Shown here one piece after another: positions 1-14,858 of a stretch of DNA of 64,000 nucleotides; within the stretch, counting starts at the first letter, position 1, and each line of letters begins with the position of its first letter. Under the pieces are notes generated by a model that was not told where the DNA came from, did no database searches, and saw only the letters and a program-made list of their open reading frames with translations. The position numbers were made by a program, and so were the translations under genes. This DNA comes from Dendronephthya gigantea (Eukaryota; Cnidaria; Anthozoa; Malacalcyonacea; Nephtheidae): contig NW_021163075.1 of assembly GCF_004324835.1 (NCBI RefSeq), positions 1,054,001-1,118,000 of the forward strand. Reading direction: 5' to 3'.

Positions 1-550
1 TTGAGATATTTAATACGGCAATATTTGTCAATGTTTTGAAACGAAAACACCATGCATACATATTTTCTATCATTTGCAGAAGATGTTAAATTTTTCGTAA
101 ATAATAAAGTCAGATAGGTCCCAAGTCAATTATGGTGCAAAATTGTTTATAATCAGATTTTTCTCTGAACATGTTTGTTCTAATCACTTCCAGGAAAAAA
201 ATGGGAAATCGGCCTAAAGCGCCTCTCATTTTACACAAAACGAAAAAACATGTTCTACGTTTTGATGCGATATTGACAGTTGCAATTTAATTCAAGAAGG
301 CGGTCAAGATTTTGATGAGGTCTGCTCGGTTATGCTAAGTTCGAGCGTTTACACCTTTAAGTCAAGGCTATCGGTTCGATCCAGACCAACACGTGCTGAA
401 CTGTGATTTGAGAATTGAAATCACATAAAATTATTTGAAATCACTGATTTCTCATATATATAGCCTTTGACCAGACCGAAGTGCATTTACACTATACGAA
501 AATCATCGCGAGATCTCATTATAAATAAATTATCGGTCAACATTTCTTAC
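1..550. other. Intron or 3' flank of the bark-beetle-like gene
   Basis: No coding exon could be recognised here. The last exon seen to the right ends at a clean GTAAGA donor on the minus strand (550-545) with one base of an unfinished codon. This stretch is therefore read as intron sequence of a gene that continues beyond the left edge. Confidence 0.55.
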
Positions 551-3500
551 CTCCCTCAACTGTCACAGTGAAACTTATTGTTCCTTCTTGGCAACTTAAA
601 CAACGAAAACGTATGTAAATTTGATTGCCAGAACTTGAATGAGGCAAAATATCTTTATAAACATCAGTACCCGACTTGACGTGAACAAGGAGAGTACCAT
701 TAGCTGCGATTCCGTCGTAAACAAACAATTCAAAAGTTTGACTAGAGTCAGGTGTCGAATGGACATAAATAACAAGCCGATTTCCTCCAACACTTTGAAA
801 AACCTGCAGAGAGAAACGTAGCTGCCTATATAGTCGTACAAGAAATAATGCTACGTAATTGCTAATGTAAATAAACCAAAATTATAAGCCTCTGTGTTTC
901 TCTCAATTTTGACTTACTTTTGAACATTCAACATTCCTTCTAGCTTGCCCGACCGCGCGAAACGTAATTGGAAAGCTAACATTTTCTTCAATGACTGAGC
1001 AAAAATCGACCGTTTCTTCAATTCCAGCGTAGGAGAATCCATCCCCTTTGCTTGTATTAGCAATGATCGTGTTTCTGATTTCGATAGTCTTCGATTTTCC
1101 AGTTATCTGAACTCCACCAAAGATGTTGTCTCTGACAGCGATGTCTGTCAAAACTAGGGGAGACTTTAGGTTGATGGATGTCACACCAAGCGCAGAATTC
1201 GTGACTCTCACATGATCAATCTCAGGTAGGTATTCATCGCCAAATATAGCTTTAAAAGCATGCGAAATATCCACGTATTGTAGTGTTGAAGGTATCTTCG
1301 AGTTTTTGAACTTAACGCCTTTCCAGAAAAACGTATTTTCTAGATAACTCCCCAAAAACTCACATACCACGCCAACATCTTCGCCATGGTCTGCAAGATA
1401 AACGGAAAAATATTCTAAAGACCATTCACGGCGATTTGAACTAATCGGCATATTTGTTTATATTTTTTTAAGCAAAGCAAATCAGAATGCCTAAATTTTC
1501 AATACTTCATGTAAAATGACAAATAATGTACCTTTTTACCAGAAGTAGTCAAAATTTATGTATTTTGATTGGTTACTAAAAATGTAAAGGGCATTTTAAA
1601 CGTGGCATAACCTTGCTAGTCCATATATAATGAGGCACGATCGATTTTCGCTCATAATAATTAACACATATTGATTGACATATTAATAGAATGACCATTA
1701 GTGATGTCCGGTAGCTTATCAATGTTTGACGATAAACACTGAAAACGGTTGCTATCTACTTACTACAACCATTCACCCCTAGACCTCGATGTTTACAGCT
1801 AAGTAAATTATTCTCCGATCCGCCACATTGTAGACGATCAAGCCAAATCGGTCCACTCCCGCCACCATGCGTGTAGCTACGTTTTGCTTTCATGAAACCA
1901 AGTTGTCGACAGGCAACCTAACCGAGAAAACACGGTAGTTTGAAACAGAAAGAAATGAGTGCAAAATAAAATTCCCCAAGATTCAGTTGTTACTACCTCC
2001 CCACTCCCCATTTCACACATTACTCTCACTGATTCAGAGCTATGTATTTCAAAACGGTTGGAGTTTATGTTTGATCAGAACTTAAAATAGGATTTTAAGA
2101 GAAACACAGAACGACCTAGCATCAAATGTGGTATAACAACTGCCTGAAATTGACAAAACACTTCTCGACGCTTCGACCTGAGGGCCCTCGTCAGGAGAGT
2201 TAGTATTCTTCCTTTTTCATACGAACTCTCCTGACGAAGGCCCTCAGGTCGAAACGTCGAGAAGTGTTTTGTCCATTTCAGGCAGTTGTTATACCACATT
2301 TGATGCTAAGTTGTTTGAAGTCGCTGTCACGCTGCTCCCTGGTTACACTGAAACGTAACACAGAACGTGTTATCATCCAAGGAGAAAATGATTTCAGAAC
2401 GACAAAATTTTTCACTCATCAATAATCACCGACAAATAGTACTTTGCCGACGTCATATGGAAACCAGGCTTTATAGTCATATCGCCAGAGACAAAGGTTA
2501 CAATATATTTAGGTTAGCTAGACTTTAAATGAAAATGAACTAGTGTTTTAATGAGAAAAATTCAGAAACTTGGAGAACTATGAGCAGAACTGATGCGCAT
2601 CAAGGACTTGACTTCCACTTTAAATATCAATGCTTTCAAATAAGTCCGAAATCGAAAGCACTGATTTATATGAATTTACATGAACGTGAAACAATTAAAA
2701 ATTCCGATTCGCGCGGAATTCCACCTAGTGAAAAACAGCCTTTAATTCTGCATACGGTCCAACGACTATTCAATTTATTACAGGCCGGAGTTTGGATAAG
2801 AGCGCAAAATTATGGGCTGCGGACTCAAAACGTACGCCATTAAATTTGAATAAAGAGTATACTTTGGGGCTGTTTACATGAGCCCGGTTGCCCGAGATTC
2901 AACGAAGCATGAGAGGACTTAGAGTTATTGAAATAAGTCTTTATGACACCAAACAAACACATGCTATTGTTGTGGTGATTATACGACTACCAGGATCATG
3001 TTATCTGCTCATTTCAATACCTCAAAATCATCTCACGCTTCGTTGAATCTCGGGTAACCTGGCTCATGTAAACAGCCTTTTTGTGTCAAATTTATTTAAA
3101 CTGGTAAGAGAAAACCGATCATGCAGTCAATCATAGATTGACTGGTAAAATCGGTGACTATAGTATAGTATAATTATAGCCATGCTGTGAACAGCTGAGT
3201 CTGGTAAGAAGCACTGCCACTGTTTCTCGTCACCGACAACCGGGGAGCTATATTGTTGGTGGCGGGTGACGAAGAAAATCAACAAAGCACTTTATTCGTT
3301 AATGATTGCCGACAATAGCCATCGCCGACTGTTGTTCGGCTTCGAAAGACACAGTGATTTGGTAAAGTTTAAATGGGACGCAAGGCAGCACGCCATAGTA
3401 GCATAAATGGTTAAGCAATCACTATCAGTGTACTCACTTGAGCATCGTTATAATCAAACCAGTCATCGCAAACAGTTCCCCATTTTCCATTGACAAAAAT

Positions 3501-3893
3501 CTCCAAACGTCCGTAATCGTAGCTTTTTCCACCCGCAAGCCGAATTCCGGCATTACCAACTTTTTTTGCCACAGTGCGCACTGAACTGTTTGTTGATATT
3601 TTTGTCAAAAAAATCCTATGGGTCGTATTCCCCTTTGCTTGAAGAGAGCCGTTGATTTGCAAAGCGGTTCCGGGAAAGAAGTATAACTTTACGCCAGGTT
3701 CTATTTTCAGTGTTGCATTTTCAGAAACGTTTATGTCTTCCTTCACAACGTACGGCGAATTGTTTAGTGCAAGGGTCGTGTCCGCGTGAATTTGCCCTCC
3801 AAAATCCATACTCTCAATCGGCCATACTGCCAAGAGAAATACTAAAAGTATTTTGACTATTGAAGCTCTGTGTCGCAAACAATAGAAATCCAT
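551..3893 (-). CDS. bark: Protein bark beetle homologue, 5' part (SRCR plus beta-helix), partial
   Basis: Four minus-strand exons join in phase: 3893-3438, 1917-1765 (last base 1764), 1390-918 and 803-551. The ATG at 3893 gives a signal peptide (hydrophobic core KILLVFLLAVW). Then comes an SPYVV...LKIEPGV...GSLQAKG segment, the typical opening beta-helix repeat of bark beetle proteins. An SRCR domain follows, split over three exons: GKWGTVCDDWF, then VACRQLGF and LDRLQCGGSE, then HGEDVGVVC. After it come beta-helix-like repeats and a CUB-like stretch (QIYIRFRCLSC). In Drosophila, Bark is a large single-pass protein needed to mature septate and tricellular junctions; a role in epithelial adhesion here is inferred. 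An upstream in-frame ATG at 4076 exists but would bury the signal peptide. Exon 4 ends in phase 1, so further exons lie left of the window. Family assignment is firm; orthology is likely. Confidence 0.8.
2118..2307. mobile_element. Hairpin MITE in bark intron
   Basis: A 190-bp near-perfect inverted repeat begins AGCATCAAATGTGG and ends with its complement. The arms are about 80 bp and carry the string CCTCAGGTCGAAACGTCGAG, and the centre is a short spacer. It has no coding capacity. A weakly similar TCGAAACGTC segment occurs at about 6168. No clear target duplication was seen, so the superfamily is left open. Confidence 0.75.
2868..3077. mobile_element. MITE, family A, copy 1
   Basis: A 210-bp element has terminal inverted repeats of about 45 bp starting GGCTGTTTACATGAGCC and ending with the complement. 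A diverged relative lies at about 7328-7515 inside the RPS15 intron; it shares the middle strings TATGACACCAAACAA and CATTTCAATACCTCAAA. Two related copies mark it as a dispersed non-autonomous DNA element. It sits in the first intron of the bark-like gene. Confidence 0.8.
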
Positions 3894-4170
3894 ATCTTTG
3901 AAAACGACTAACAAAACAGGAGTTAGCATCAAGCGCAACGATATCTTGTAATATTTAGGCAATGCAAATAGCCCGTCAATATGTCGAATGATTTTAGATT
4001 TCCAAGTATAATTTCCTAGTCTAATACCAAGAAATAGCCAATACCGAACCAACGATCCCAAAATATCAAGTTTCAATTACGCGTGAAAAATGAACATATG
4101 GATTAAATTTTCAAAAGAATGTTAACAACTGTAAATAAAGCAATGCTAATAGTAACCAGACACAGTACTA

Positions 4171-5070
4171 AAATGCGGTGCCCGCAATGCTTGCCTAGAA
4201 ATAAAACGTCCGCTCATTTCTAACGACATCACCAACTTACATTCTCCTGTCGGCCGCAGCCTGGTTGGTTGGTACATTAAGGTCAAAATTGCGCCGTTTT
4301 AAAATCTTCAGAAATAAAATATTTAGGCTAAAAATACTATCTAAAAATACTATCAAAATGAAGAGAAACGTGAGACGAATAAACTGGTGTAGAGCCGGAA
4401 ACTAGAAAAGCAACGATACAGAAGTCAAGGATTAAGCGTACTGCATTTTTAATTTGTTTAATAATTTTGAGCGGTTTGTCATAAAGTTCGCTTATTGAAA
4501 CTATACTTTAAAACCTTCGAAATAGAATATATTTGGCTCAAAGTACTATAAAATAAATCGTAATGTAAGACCGATCCACTTATTTAAGGACGAAAATTTA
4601 AGAGAAAACCAACGATATGAAAGGTATCAAAGACCAAACTTACTATTACTAGTAAAGTATAGCATAGTAATTTTGAGCGATTTGTCAACAATTCAATTTC
4701 GTTTGTCTTTCAAACGTCATAAATCGCTGCGAATACTCTTATTTAGTAATATATTTAAGATCTGTAAGTATAATATCTTACGCTGAATCGAATGATGGCA
4801 TTTTTGTCCTATTTGGGTGCATAAAAGCAGAGATACACGCAATTATCAGAGTTTGAGATTGAAATTGAAAAAAGAACGTTCCCTTAAAAAAGGAATTTGG
4901 CAAACGTACAACAAGATTAATAGTAATAATTAGGAAAAAATTCCAAGCATTCTAAGCATGTGCAAGGAATTTTTACTAGGCGATTAAGGAAACGTATTGA
5001 TGCGAACAAACAAACTCACAGGCAGAGTATAATGCGGTGCCAAACTTGGCGCGGGCACCGCAATACCAAC
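4171..5070. mobile_element. Possible ~900-bp non-autonomous element
   Basis: The string TGCGGTGCCCGC occurs near 4174 and its complement near 5060, facing each other about 0.9 kb apart. Inside, about 4290-4488 and 4490-4690 are two diverged tandem copies of the same ~200-bp segment; both carry AATATT/ATTTGGCT...ACTAT and TTTTGAGCG.TTTGTCA. No coding sequence and no convincing target duplication were seen, so this is a tentative call. Confidence 0.4.
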
Positions 5071-5908
5071 TGTCAATAGCTAACTACTGCTACTAAGCTC
5101 GATGCATTGTAGTAATTTTCATGTTTTCCCCCCTAACCAACAGTTTAACCCTTTTTATGTGTCACATATGTTAAGCTAAGCTGCAGGGGATATTTTGCAT
5201 CATTTGCAAGTGTCAAAATGAGAAAAACAAACGTAAAAAACATGTGTAAAAATGTTTCCAAGCAATATCCTCGATAATCGAAATACTAGAGTAAACGAAC
5301 CACTCTTAGAGGAATGACATTTGAAAAAAGTAATCTAAAGCTAGACATTGAAACGCAAATACGCTATGCCTATAGCAACACAAACACAACGCTTCATTTC
5401 CTGGTAATGCGCGCATGTTCCAGGAAAAAAGATTTATAATAAGATAACAAGAATTCGGAAATCATATAAATGGATTTTCCAGCTTTTGTTGTAGTTATAA
5501 TCACACTTATACCATTTGTTCTCGTCAGAAACGGCTTTGCCTCGTTGGCTATCTGCTCGTGTACTAGTAGAGCTCATGGTATGTTACCCAAATGTTCACA
5601 CTATTGTCTCGGCTAGGTAGTGGTAAGTTTTACACAGCAGGGCATTCCTGTACATACCAAAAGTATTTGTATTTCTGACTGAAACATGAGTGGTTGCATT
5701 CTCTTCAGTGGTGCTGGTCATACGATGCAGTTCTAAAGCCCGTTGGCCGTTTGTTTTTGCTGATAATCCCTTCCTTCGCTTCCAAATTTAAATTTCTAAA
5801 CGTGTTTCGGGTATTTTCCACCCGTGTGTAGGCGATGCAAAAGGGGTAGAAAACTGACTAAATCGTTGCATCCAAACTGCGCAAGTTATGGATATAGTGC
5901 AATACAGA

Positions 5909-6026
5909 CCCGTTTACACTTTCGAAACAGCTTTCTTTCTTGACAAATGTGAACGAGTAATTGGTTACAAATTAACTCGTTCACATCTACCAAAGAACCA
6001 AAAAGCGTAAGTCAGTGTAAGTGGGT
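5909..6026. mobile_element. Degenerate hairpin MITE
   Basis: The ends pair imperfectly: ACCCGTTTACACT on the left against the complement of CAGTGTAAGTGGGT on the right. The inner arms (AAATGTGAACGAGT and complement) pair well. There is no coding content. A similar GGCCCGTTTACAC end lies at about 12,630, inside intron 3 of the first four-TM gene. Confidence 0.55.
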
Positions 6027-6437
6027 CATAAAGGATTTTCATACGTTTTGCTGTTGAACTTTATACTGTCTTTGCGCTCCTCGCAAAGCAATGATAAATA
6101 CTTGGCAGGAGTCTATTACTTCTCTCCTGATAAAAGCATTGGGCAAAAGGGAGTTAAGCCCATTAGGTCGAAACGTCAAAAAATTTCGTTGTACGTTTTC
6201 CAGGCAGTTGCTGGACGATTTTGATGAGACTTTGTTGTTTTGATCAATTTAGTTTAATTCAAACTTTGTGTTTCTCAATTACACCATGTTGAAAAATTGC
6301 CGAAAAATTCCTCGCGTCAAATTATCACGCATATTTGGGCTGCTATGGTGAAACACAAAGTTTGGTTCAACAGGAAACAAAACACAGAATATATTTTCAA
6401 TATTTATTATGCATTTCACAAACACACAAGAGATTTA

Positions 6438-8135
<1,698 letters not shown>

Positions 8136-10792
8136 TTTGTTTGTATGTTTACAAAAGAAGAAACGAAGAGATCGAAGGGTTTGTTTCCAGCCTACTTTAA
8201 CGCGCGGTGGTGCTTCCACATTTAGCCACGAAAAACAATTTCAAAAATATTTCCTAACCTCACTGAGCTGTATATAACATTACTCAGCAAAACATGTACA
8301 AACATTATAGTTGTATGCATATTGTGACAAAATAAACAATATTTGTTGATTAGAGTATATAATATATACGTGATCTGTACACGCTTTGGTATAAGGTGGG
8401 TTTTTCATTCATATGAACTGTTTTGAAGCATAATTTTGGCCGCTAGTAGCTCGATTATTAAAAGACTATTATTAAAGATATAAATTCGTCTGGAGTGATT
8501 TCATAGTAGAAATCAGGCAAGTTACTATACATGTTTTTTTTTTAATGTTTTGGCCAAAATTTCTTTACGTTTTCCTTCTGAACGTAAATCTAATGTTGGC
8601 CGTAACTTTATTTAGATTGCAAACATGCTATATGATCTTTTAATTATAGTATTAATTGAATATAATTTCATTGTTATGATAAATATATTGGACTATTGAA
8701 TATCAATCAAAAGTTCTGGTTTAGGTCTTAAGGAATACGATGCAAAATTTACAGCATATAGGTTACCATACTGTCATACTTATATATCGTGAGAGGTTAG
8801 CAGTTTCCAATTGCTATAAAATTGCACAAAGTAGCATAATAATTTATAGAATAAAAGTTCCCATTTAAATTTTAGATTATGTAATGTTAAACCTGTATAT
8901 AACCACTGACATGTGAAATTGATGGGGAATCAAATTTTTGGTAGCCTTAATAAGATGTTTTCACAAAGTTGTCCTCAATCTCTGCAAGATGAAATAGTAT
9001 TAAACCCTCAATTTAATACTATTATGCATTAATACTATTACAAACCATTTTGCATTTTGCACTAACAAGTAAAAATGTCAACAGAAAGGCTAAAGTAGGT
9101 GAATTCTGGCCTTGAAATTAGTCATTGCCAAAACTGGAACCATTAGCCTGTCAGTTTGACAGGTTAACCGGCTTTGGGCCTTGGTGAGGTTTTGCCGAAA
9201 GAATTGTGGAAACTTTAAGAGATATCTGAGTGCATTAGCCTCAATTAAATCATGTTACCACATAGGTATAGTAACACAAATCTTTAGATGCTAAAGAAAC
9301 TAGCTGCCATATTGCACAGTTGATCATACAATACATGTATTTTTCACCATATTACTGTAGTTAACAGTGTTCCTAGCTCCTTAATTTTGACTGACACAGA
9401 ATGCATGGAAAGAAACAATTTAGTTGCATCAGCCACATCTCCGCTTCAATCTATTTGAATTTGCTGCATAATATGCTGTACATTCATAAAATATGGTCAC
9501 GTATGCATCAATAAAGGTATAAATTGTGAAATAAAAATTTAAAAGTCAAAGAAAAAACTAATTTAGGACTGCATAGAATATAGTCTGTGGCAAATATTTG
9601 TTTGATTTACAAAAATGGCAGTTATTTACATATTTATAGTTTTACATAGTACTTGGGCCGAAGTTGGTAAATACTGTACTAGAATTAAGACAATGGAACT
9701 TTAATTCCATTGAGTTTCATTTGAAGTACAATAAAATAGCTATGCTTGCTTACCTTGTGTTAAATTAGTTGTTTAAGATTTAAACATTGGATCCTGAATT
9801 CAGAGGTGTTGTGAACTTTTATTATAGCTGCCATCCTTGACAGAGTGAAGGTCTTGAAAATGAGGAATTTTCAAAAGAATTGCCTGTAAATTTAAAAAGA
9901 AAATAGTTATTAAAAAATATCAAAACTCTGCAGGAAATTTTAGCAGCAAAATTCATCAAAAATATCGCAAAAATTCACCGCTCTAATTTAACATGCCTTG
10001 TTTTGCGAACATATTCGAAAAGTGTATTTTCTTGTATTTACTTTTATCGCTAATATGACTAAATCCGGATTTCACATTTTTGTTTTTCAAAGTCAAATTT
10101 AAACCATGCTTTTACACTTGGTTGTCATTTGCCGCCATCTTTGTATTCAAACTCAGGCTTCTGATTGGTTAGATAATTTATCACTGATCTATACATTATT
10201 CAGTGGATAGCATCGTCGCCTCACCCAGGTTTATAATCATGCAGTCATATCGATTAATCGAATTTTCATCCAGTCTGAAAAATTGTGAGCTAGGTTTGTG
10301 TGTGTCCTTTGAACCGTGTCACACATTCGGCGCCATATGAACCGAACTGGAATATTAAAACGTCAGGGAAGCTGGGTCCTAGTGAAAATTGGATTAGTTC
10401 CCCCCTATATTTTAGTACTCGCTTAGTTTTAACATATGTTACAAGAATTTGCTGTGGAAATATTCAACAAAACATTAATCGCAATTACCTAAATTCACGT
10501 TTTACTTACTAGCATTTAATAATTCTTACATTTATTCATAGAATAAACTTTTATATTGATCATCAAATAAAGGTGAGGGGGGGGCAGTGTGTAATGTAAA
10601 CAAACGCTTTGTTTACATTTTAAACCCGTATAATATTTCGTAAAATATCAAGAACTTCCAGGATATTTGACACGTTTTTACATTTGAGCAATTTTAAAAC
10701 AAGTTTAGAGCAGAACCGATGTGCAGAAGCGACAGTCATCCTCCCCCTCCCGACTCAACTGAATTGCATTTTATCATTATTTCATTGCAGAC
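8136..10792. other. Intergenic between RPS15 and the four-TM genes
   Basis: These are divergent genes: RPS15 reads left from 8135 and the first four-TM gene reads right from 10,793, so both promoters must lie here. The sequence is plain AT-rich DNA with no long frame, no clear repeat array and no recognisable RNA gene. A short inverted pair ATGTAAACAAACG / TTTGTTTACAT lies near 10,596-10,620. Confidence 0.6.
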
Positions 10793-13360
10793 ATGCGCAC
10801 AGCAAGAATACAACGTGAGCGAATGCGAATATACAAGGGTATTCGTTCGACAGCGTGGGTTATGTTGATTATCGGGATACTGGTGGTTTCCTCTGGTTTT
10901 GCAATACAAGGCGAATACAGCAAGGTCCATTGGATCAAGCGCGACCCTAATTACATAGACACTCGTTGCTTGTATGAAATACCTGTACCAGAAACGTACG
11001 AACAATATTGGTGTGGCTTCTTGGTTTGTATATTTTAATAATTTTCATATTGGAAATACCTCATGGTATAACTTCCTGATAAGGTGCATCCCGAGAAATT
11101 AATGAATTTTCATACTAAAAGTTTTTTTCCGAACGAAGAACGCTTGCCACCGTGACTGGCCTAAAAAGCTTCCCTTTAATTTAAAGCACACACAATGATG
11201 CATATTTGAGAAGACAGAGGTCTGGATAGGTTTTTTGCCGTGGTCTGTCCCTCTTCTGCATATCTGGGATAGGTTTTTGGAGCGGGGATAAAAGACTCCT
11301 CTCAAATCAATCGCCTGCATATTTTGATACAATGCACGTTTTTATATCAAATGCATCGACGGTCTTGCTACAGCACGCCTTCAAAATAGGATAATCAAAT
11401 TGCCTCAAACAAAAACAAAACTCTCTTTCTAATTATTACGTATGAACTATTTAATTTCTAGCTCAATTTGCTTGTTGAAAACCCCTTTCGTAAAGAACTT
11501 GAAATGCACGTGCAGTACAGGAACACTGTTTTCGCGCTGAAACCTGTTGAAAAATTATTTAATTTTTTTACTATTTGTAGGTCTCTTTTACCGCTTTTAT
11601 TCTTCTTGCTAACCACAGTCAATGGCCCGTCATAGAAAAACAACTCCCGACACTTTTAAAGAAGGTATGCGCGGATATTGAAGCGCGAAATTCAGTTGAT
11701 GAACATTAAAACGATGGGTCGAATATTTGTGCAGCTTTGCTCGCTTTTTGCTTGCTCAATTATCAATTTCAGGATCAGACCTGCAAAAAAGCTGCGGATA
11801 TACGGGCACCATTATGTATAATGGAAGATAAATTGGATAATTCTATCAATTATCATGCCAGAGAAAACGCAGTTGTGTTGATGATCATAATTTTGATCGT
11901 GGTGTTCAAACCTTTTAAAATATCCCTGAATAAGGTTGAAGAGTTTTTGCAGCTGTGATAAGGATTACGGAATGCATAAAAAAGTGTACTCAGGATGAAT
12001 GTTGATGAATGTTCAGGATGAAATTTCCTCTACCAAAAATATGTTTACCTAGTTTTGGCTTAATCTCAATATTGTTTCTAAAATGGACGCATTGCTGGTC
12101 GCGCATGCGCTGCCGACTTCATCACTTAACATTTCCTCGAGGAGAAGCTATTAAAATACAACAAATAAATGGTTGGATACTATTTATACCAGTCGTAATC
12201 CTCTCCTTTTCATCATATAGAAATCATCTTTCTGGGTAATGGTTGTTCTATCGATGTTCTCCGGGTTGGCGGTCATGAGCCAGGATGGAGAAACTTTGGG
12301 GAGAGTTCGCCAATATGATTTAAGTAGCAGTCGTTGCGAAGAATACGATCACGCTCAAGACGAAGCAAACAGATTTCATCTCCGCCAAATATTGCGATGG
12401 TTGTACTTAGTTGTTTTATCTGCAAATGCCCTCGTTGTGGTTTGTCTCATGCTGATCATTTCGTTCTTCGCTAACTGGATCCTGGATGTCATAGTGGTAA
12501 GACTTTTTGCTGTTGTTGTATTCAACAAACTACACACATGCATGTGTGATTATATATTTAAGTTCTTAATTACACATATGCATCATTGACCTCTACTTTT
12601 GCTCAGATTTACGTTGTCATCTACATTAAGGCCCGTTTACACTGTGCGATTTGTCGTATACGATTCTTACCCTGGCGTATGTGAACGTATAAACGCACAT
12701 ACAAACGTGACATTTCAAATTTCCCCCTAAGAGAAAAGGGAGAAGATTGTAGCCTAAGCCCTATTTTGCGTTCGTCAGAATGATAATTACATAAAACTCA
12801 TCGCATAGTCTAAATGACCTTTACGTAGTTATTTGCATTGCAATTTGCAGAGTGTTTCTAATCTTGAGCATGAAAGTTCCGTGGGAGATCTACCACCCCC
12901 GGCTTATACACCTGAGCATTTTCCAAGTTTTGCCAACGATGTTCAACAAGATCGTATGCCACTGCTGGCCAATGAAGCACCATACCAGCGTGTACCACTG
13001 CATGACAATACGTCACAGTACTATCATGCACCAGTGATGCCTGATCAGCAGGATAACAACCATATGCTCGCGCATGGCAGTGAGCTGCGACAACAGCTCC
13101 ACCAACATACGTCACCACAATCGGCCCCAGTAACACGCGAGTGTGCTGATCGTCTACCTCCGCGTAATAACTCCCAACATTCACCGTGTCCTCATTGCAA
13201 TCATTCATGCCGCCCACAAGAGAGTCTCCCCACCACAATATCGTCGCAACGCGATACACAAGAAGATTGCCAACCACAACAACAACAACAACCACAACAA
13301 CAACAAGAACAACAGCCAAAACAACAACAACAACAACAACAACAAGCATGCACAAAATAG
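10793..13360 (+). CDS. Four-TM protein with PPxY motif and Gln-rich tail (paralogue 1)
   Basis: Four in-phase exons: 10,793-11,023, 11,581-11,664, 12,221-12,496 and 12,851-13,360, all phase 0, about 366 residues. TM segments fall near residues 19-38 (STAWVMLIIGILVVSSGF), 71-91, 108-128 and 164-195, with Cys-bearing loops between. The cytoplasmic tail has PPPAY at about 212-216, a class I WW-domain (NEDD4-type E3) binding site, and ends in a run of CAA/CAG codons (QQQQQPQQQQEQQ...). I do not recognise the family; tetraspan proteins such as MS4A- or TMEM-type are alternatives. A tandem paralogue follows at 14,910-17,583 with the same exon lengths and phases. A TTCATTGCAG acceptor-like site just before the ATG suggests a separate 5' UTR exon. 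Exon structure is well supported by the paralogue. Confidence 0.75.
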
Positions 13361-13395
13361 TCGTGTAAAGTTTGATCATGCGGACATCCAACAAC

Positions 13396-13477
13396 AATGA
13401 CATTATTATTCTTTCTTGCACCTCTTGATTAAATATTATGTTATATATATATAAGAGGTGAAAGAAAGAATAACGTC
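13396..13477. repeat. Inverted repeat (hairpin) in 3' flank of paralogue 1
   Basis: The arms ATTATTCTTTCTTGCACCTCTT and the facing AAGAGGTGAAAGAAAGAATAA are separated by an AT-rich loop. If transcribed as 3' UTR it would fold into a stable stem. It may be a small MITE. Confidence 0.6.
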
Positions 13478-14850
13478 AATTGCTGTTCTGCTATTACATA
13501 TATACAAATATAATAATATATAAAAATTGTAGAAAAATAAATTTAAAAGGAAATTTTTTAAAAGCTAATATAATGGAACTATTGTATGGATTTCAGTTGA
13601 AAATTGTATGGAATATATCCATATATGGATATGAATATATCCATACATGGTATAGCATCCAAGCAGTATGGGTATAGCAAATTTCCATACAATTCGTCAG
13701 TTGCAATTATGCTTTCTTTATAACGATTTTCATTAAAAATTGACAACACTTTCTTTGTAATAAAAATTCTTAATAAAAGTTCACAACATTTAATGGGCTC
13801 GAAACATAATTTTTAATGTATTTGAATTTTGAATTTAATAAGTTCGCCAATGTAGATGACAAATGGCAGGTGAAGGATACAGGACCATGGTCCCAATTGA
13901 CATCCTACACCTAAATCCTGTGATGGAAACATAATTTTCCATCCTGTGATGGAAACATAATTTTCAATCAATCAGCGTTCGCGAACAATAAATGTTATAA
14001 TGCGTGTAATCTTAAAGAATCCCTTTGTAATAGAAGTACAGAGCCGCGCGATCACACGATCGCATATAAACCCCCCAAATGTGAAACTCACATCGAGTAA
14101 GTAATTTATCTCGTTTTAATCTATAGAATAAGACGCTTTTCCAAACGAACTGAATTACCATATCTATGCGCGCAGGACATGGAGAAGGTATATAAATACT
14201 TGAAGATCCAAGGAGTTCAAATACTATCGCCTGCATGTATTCAAAAAGCTGACAATCACACTCATTGAGTATGACATACAAGTTTTATTATTCATCAATG
14301 AGGAAGTTCGTTCCCAATCATTGAAAACATTCACGGTAAAACACTTAAAATCAAGCTCTTGTTCCCGTGAAAATATCTCAATGGAAATTATGAGAAGATT
14401 AAGATCGTCCACTAAATAGTTTGAGTGTGAGTGTTGAAGCTCTGTGTTGTAGCTATATTATATGCGTTGTAAAGTATTGTATTTCATTCTGTCTGAAGAT
14501 GACTTTGTAATAAAGTCGAAAATTTACAGTCTCAATCTGTTTCTTGTTTGAATCATATTTTGATTCTCAAGATGTCTTGTTTATTCGAAATTTGCTTTTT
14601 CTTTACATTTTTAAATCGTCAGCTGGTCATGGTTTTTTTTGTGTTTAACAGAGTCACATTTGTCACGTCCGGTGTCGTGCTGTTTTAATTTCGGTGTAAA
14701 TTATGGATTTGTCAGCTGTCATGTATCCTTCATTGGCTGACGGATTGTTGAAATAAGTCGTCACTGAGTTATCAGCGACTTTCTATGATTTATTTGCACG
14801 CGTATCCGGTTTTCAAGTACTGGCTATTATGCATGGCATTAATGTAGAAC

Positions 14851-14858
14851 TATATAAA
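14851..14858 (+). promoter_or_regulatory. TATA box of four-TM paralogue 2
   Basis: TATATAAA lies 52 bases before the ATG at 14,910, leaving room for a start site about 25-30 bases downstream and a short 5' UTR. This is inferred from motif and spacing only. Confidence 0.5.

Larger units (their letters stand above)
3894..6437. other. Intergenic between bark-like gene and RPS15
   Basis: No gene was recognised. Both neighbours are on the minus strand, so this holds the bark-like promoter (right of 3893) and the RPS15 3' flank. Within it are an element with TGCGGTGCCCGC ends, a roughly 200-bp tandem duplication and a hairpin repeat (listed separately). The open frame at 6021-6224 falls over repeat sequence and looks accidental. 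Confidence 0.6.

Noticed and set aside
12858-13421. 187-codon minus-strand frame opposite the four-TM gene tail
   Set aside because: It is the shadow of a real exon, with a poly-Val run opposite the Gln codons.
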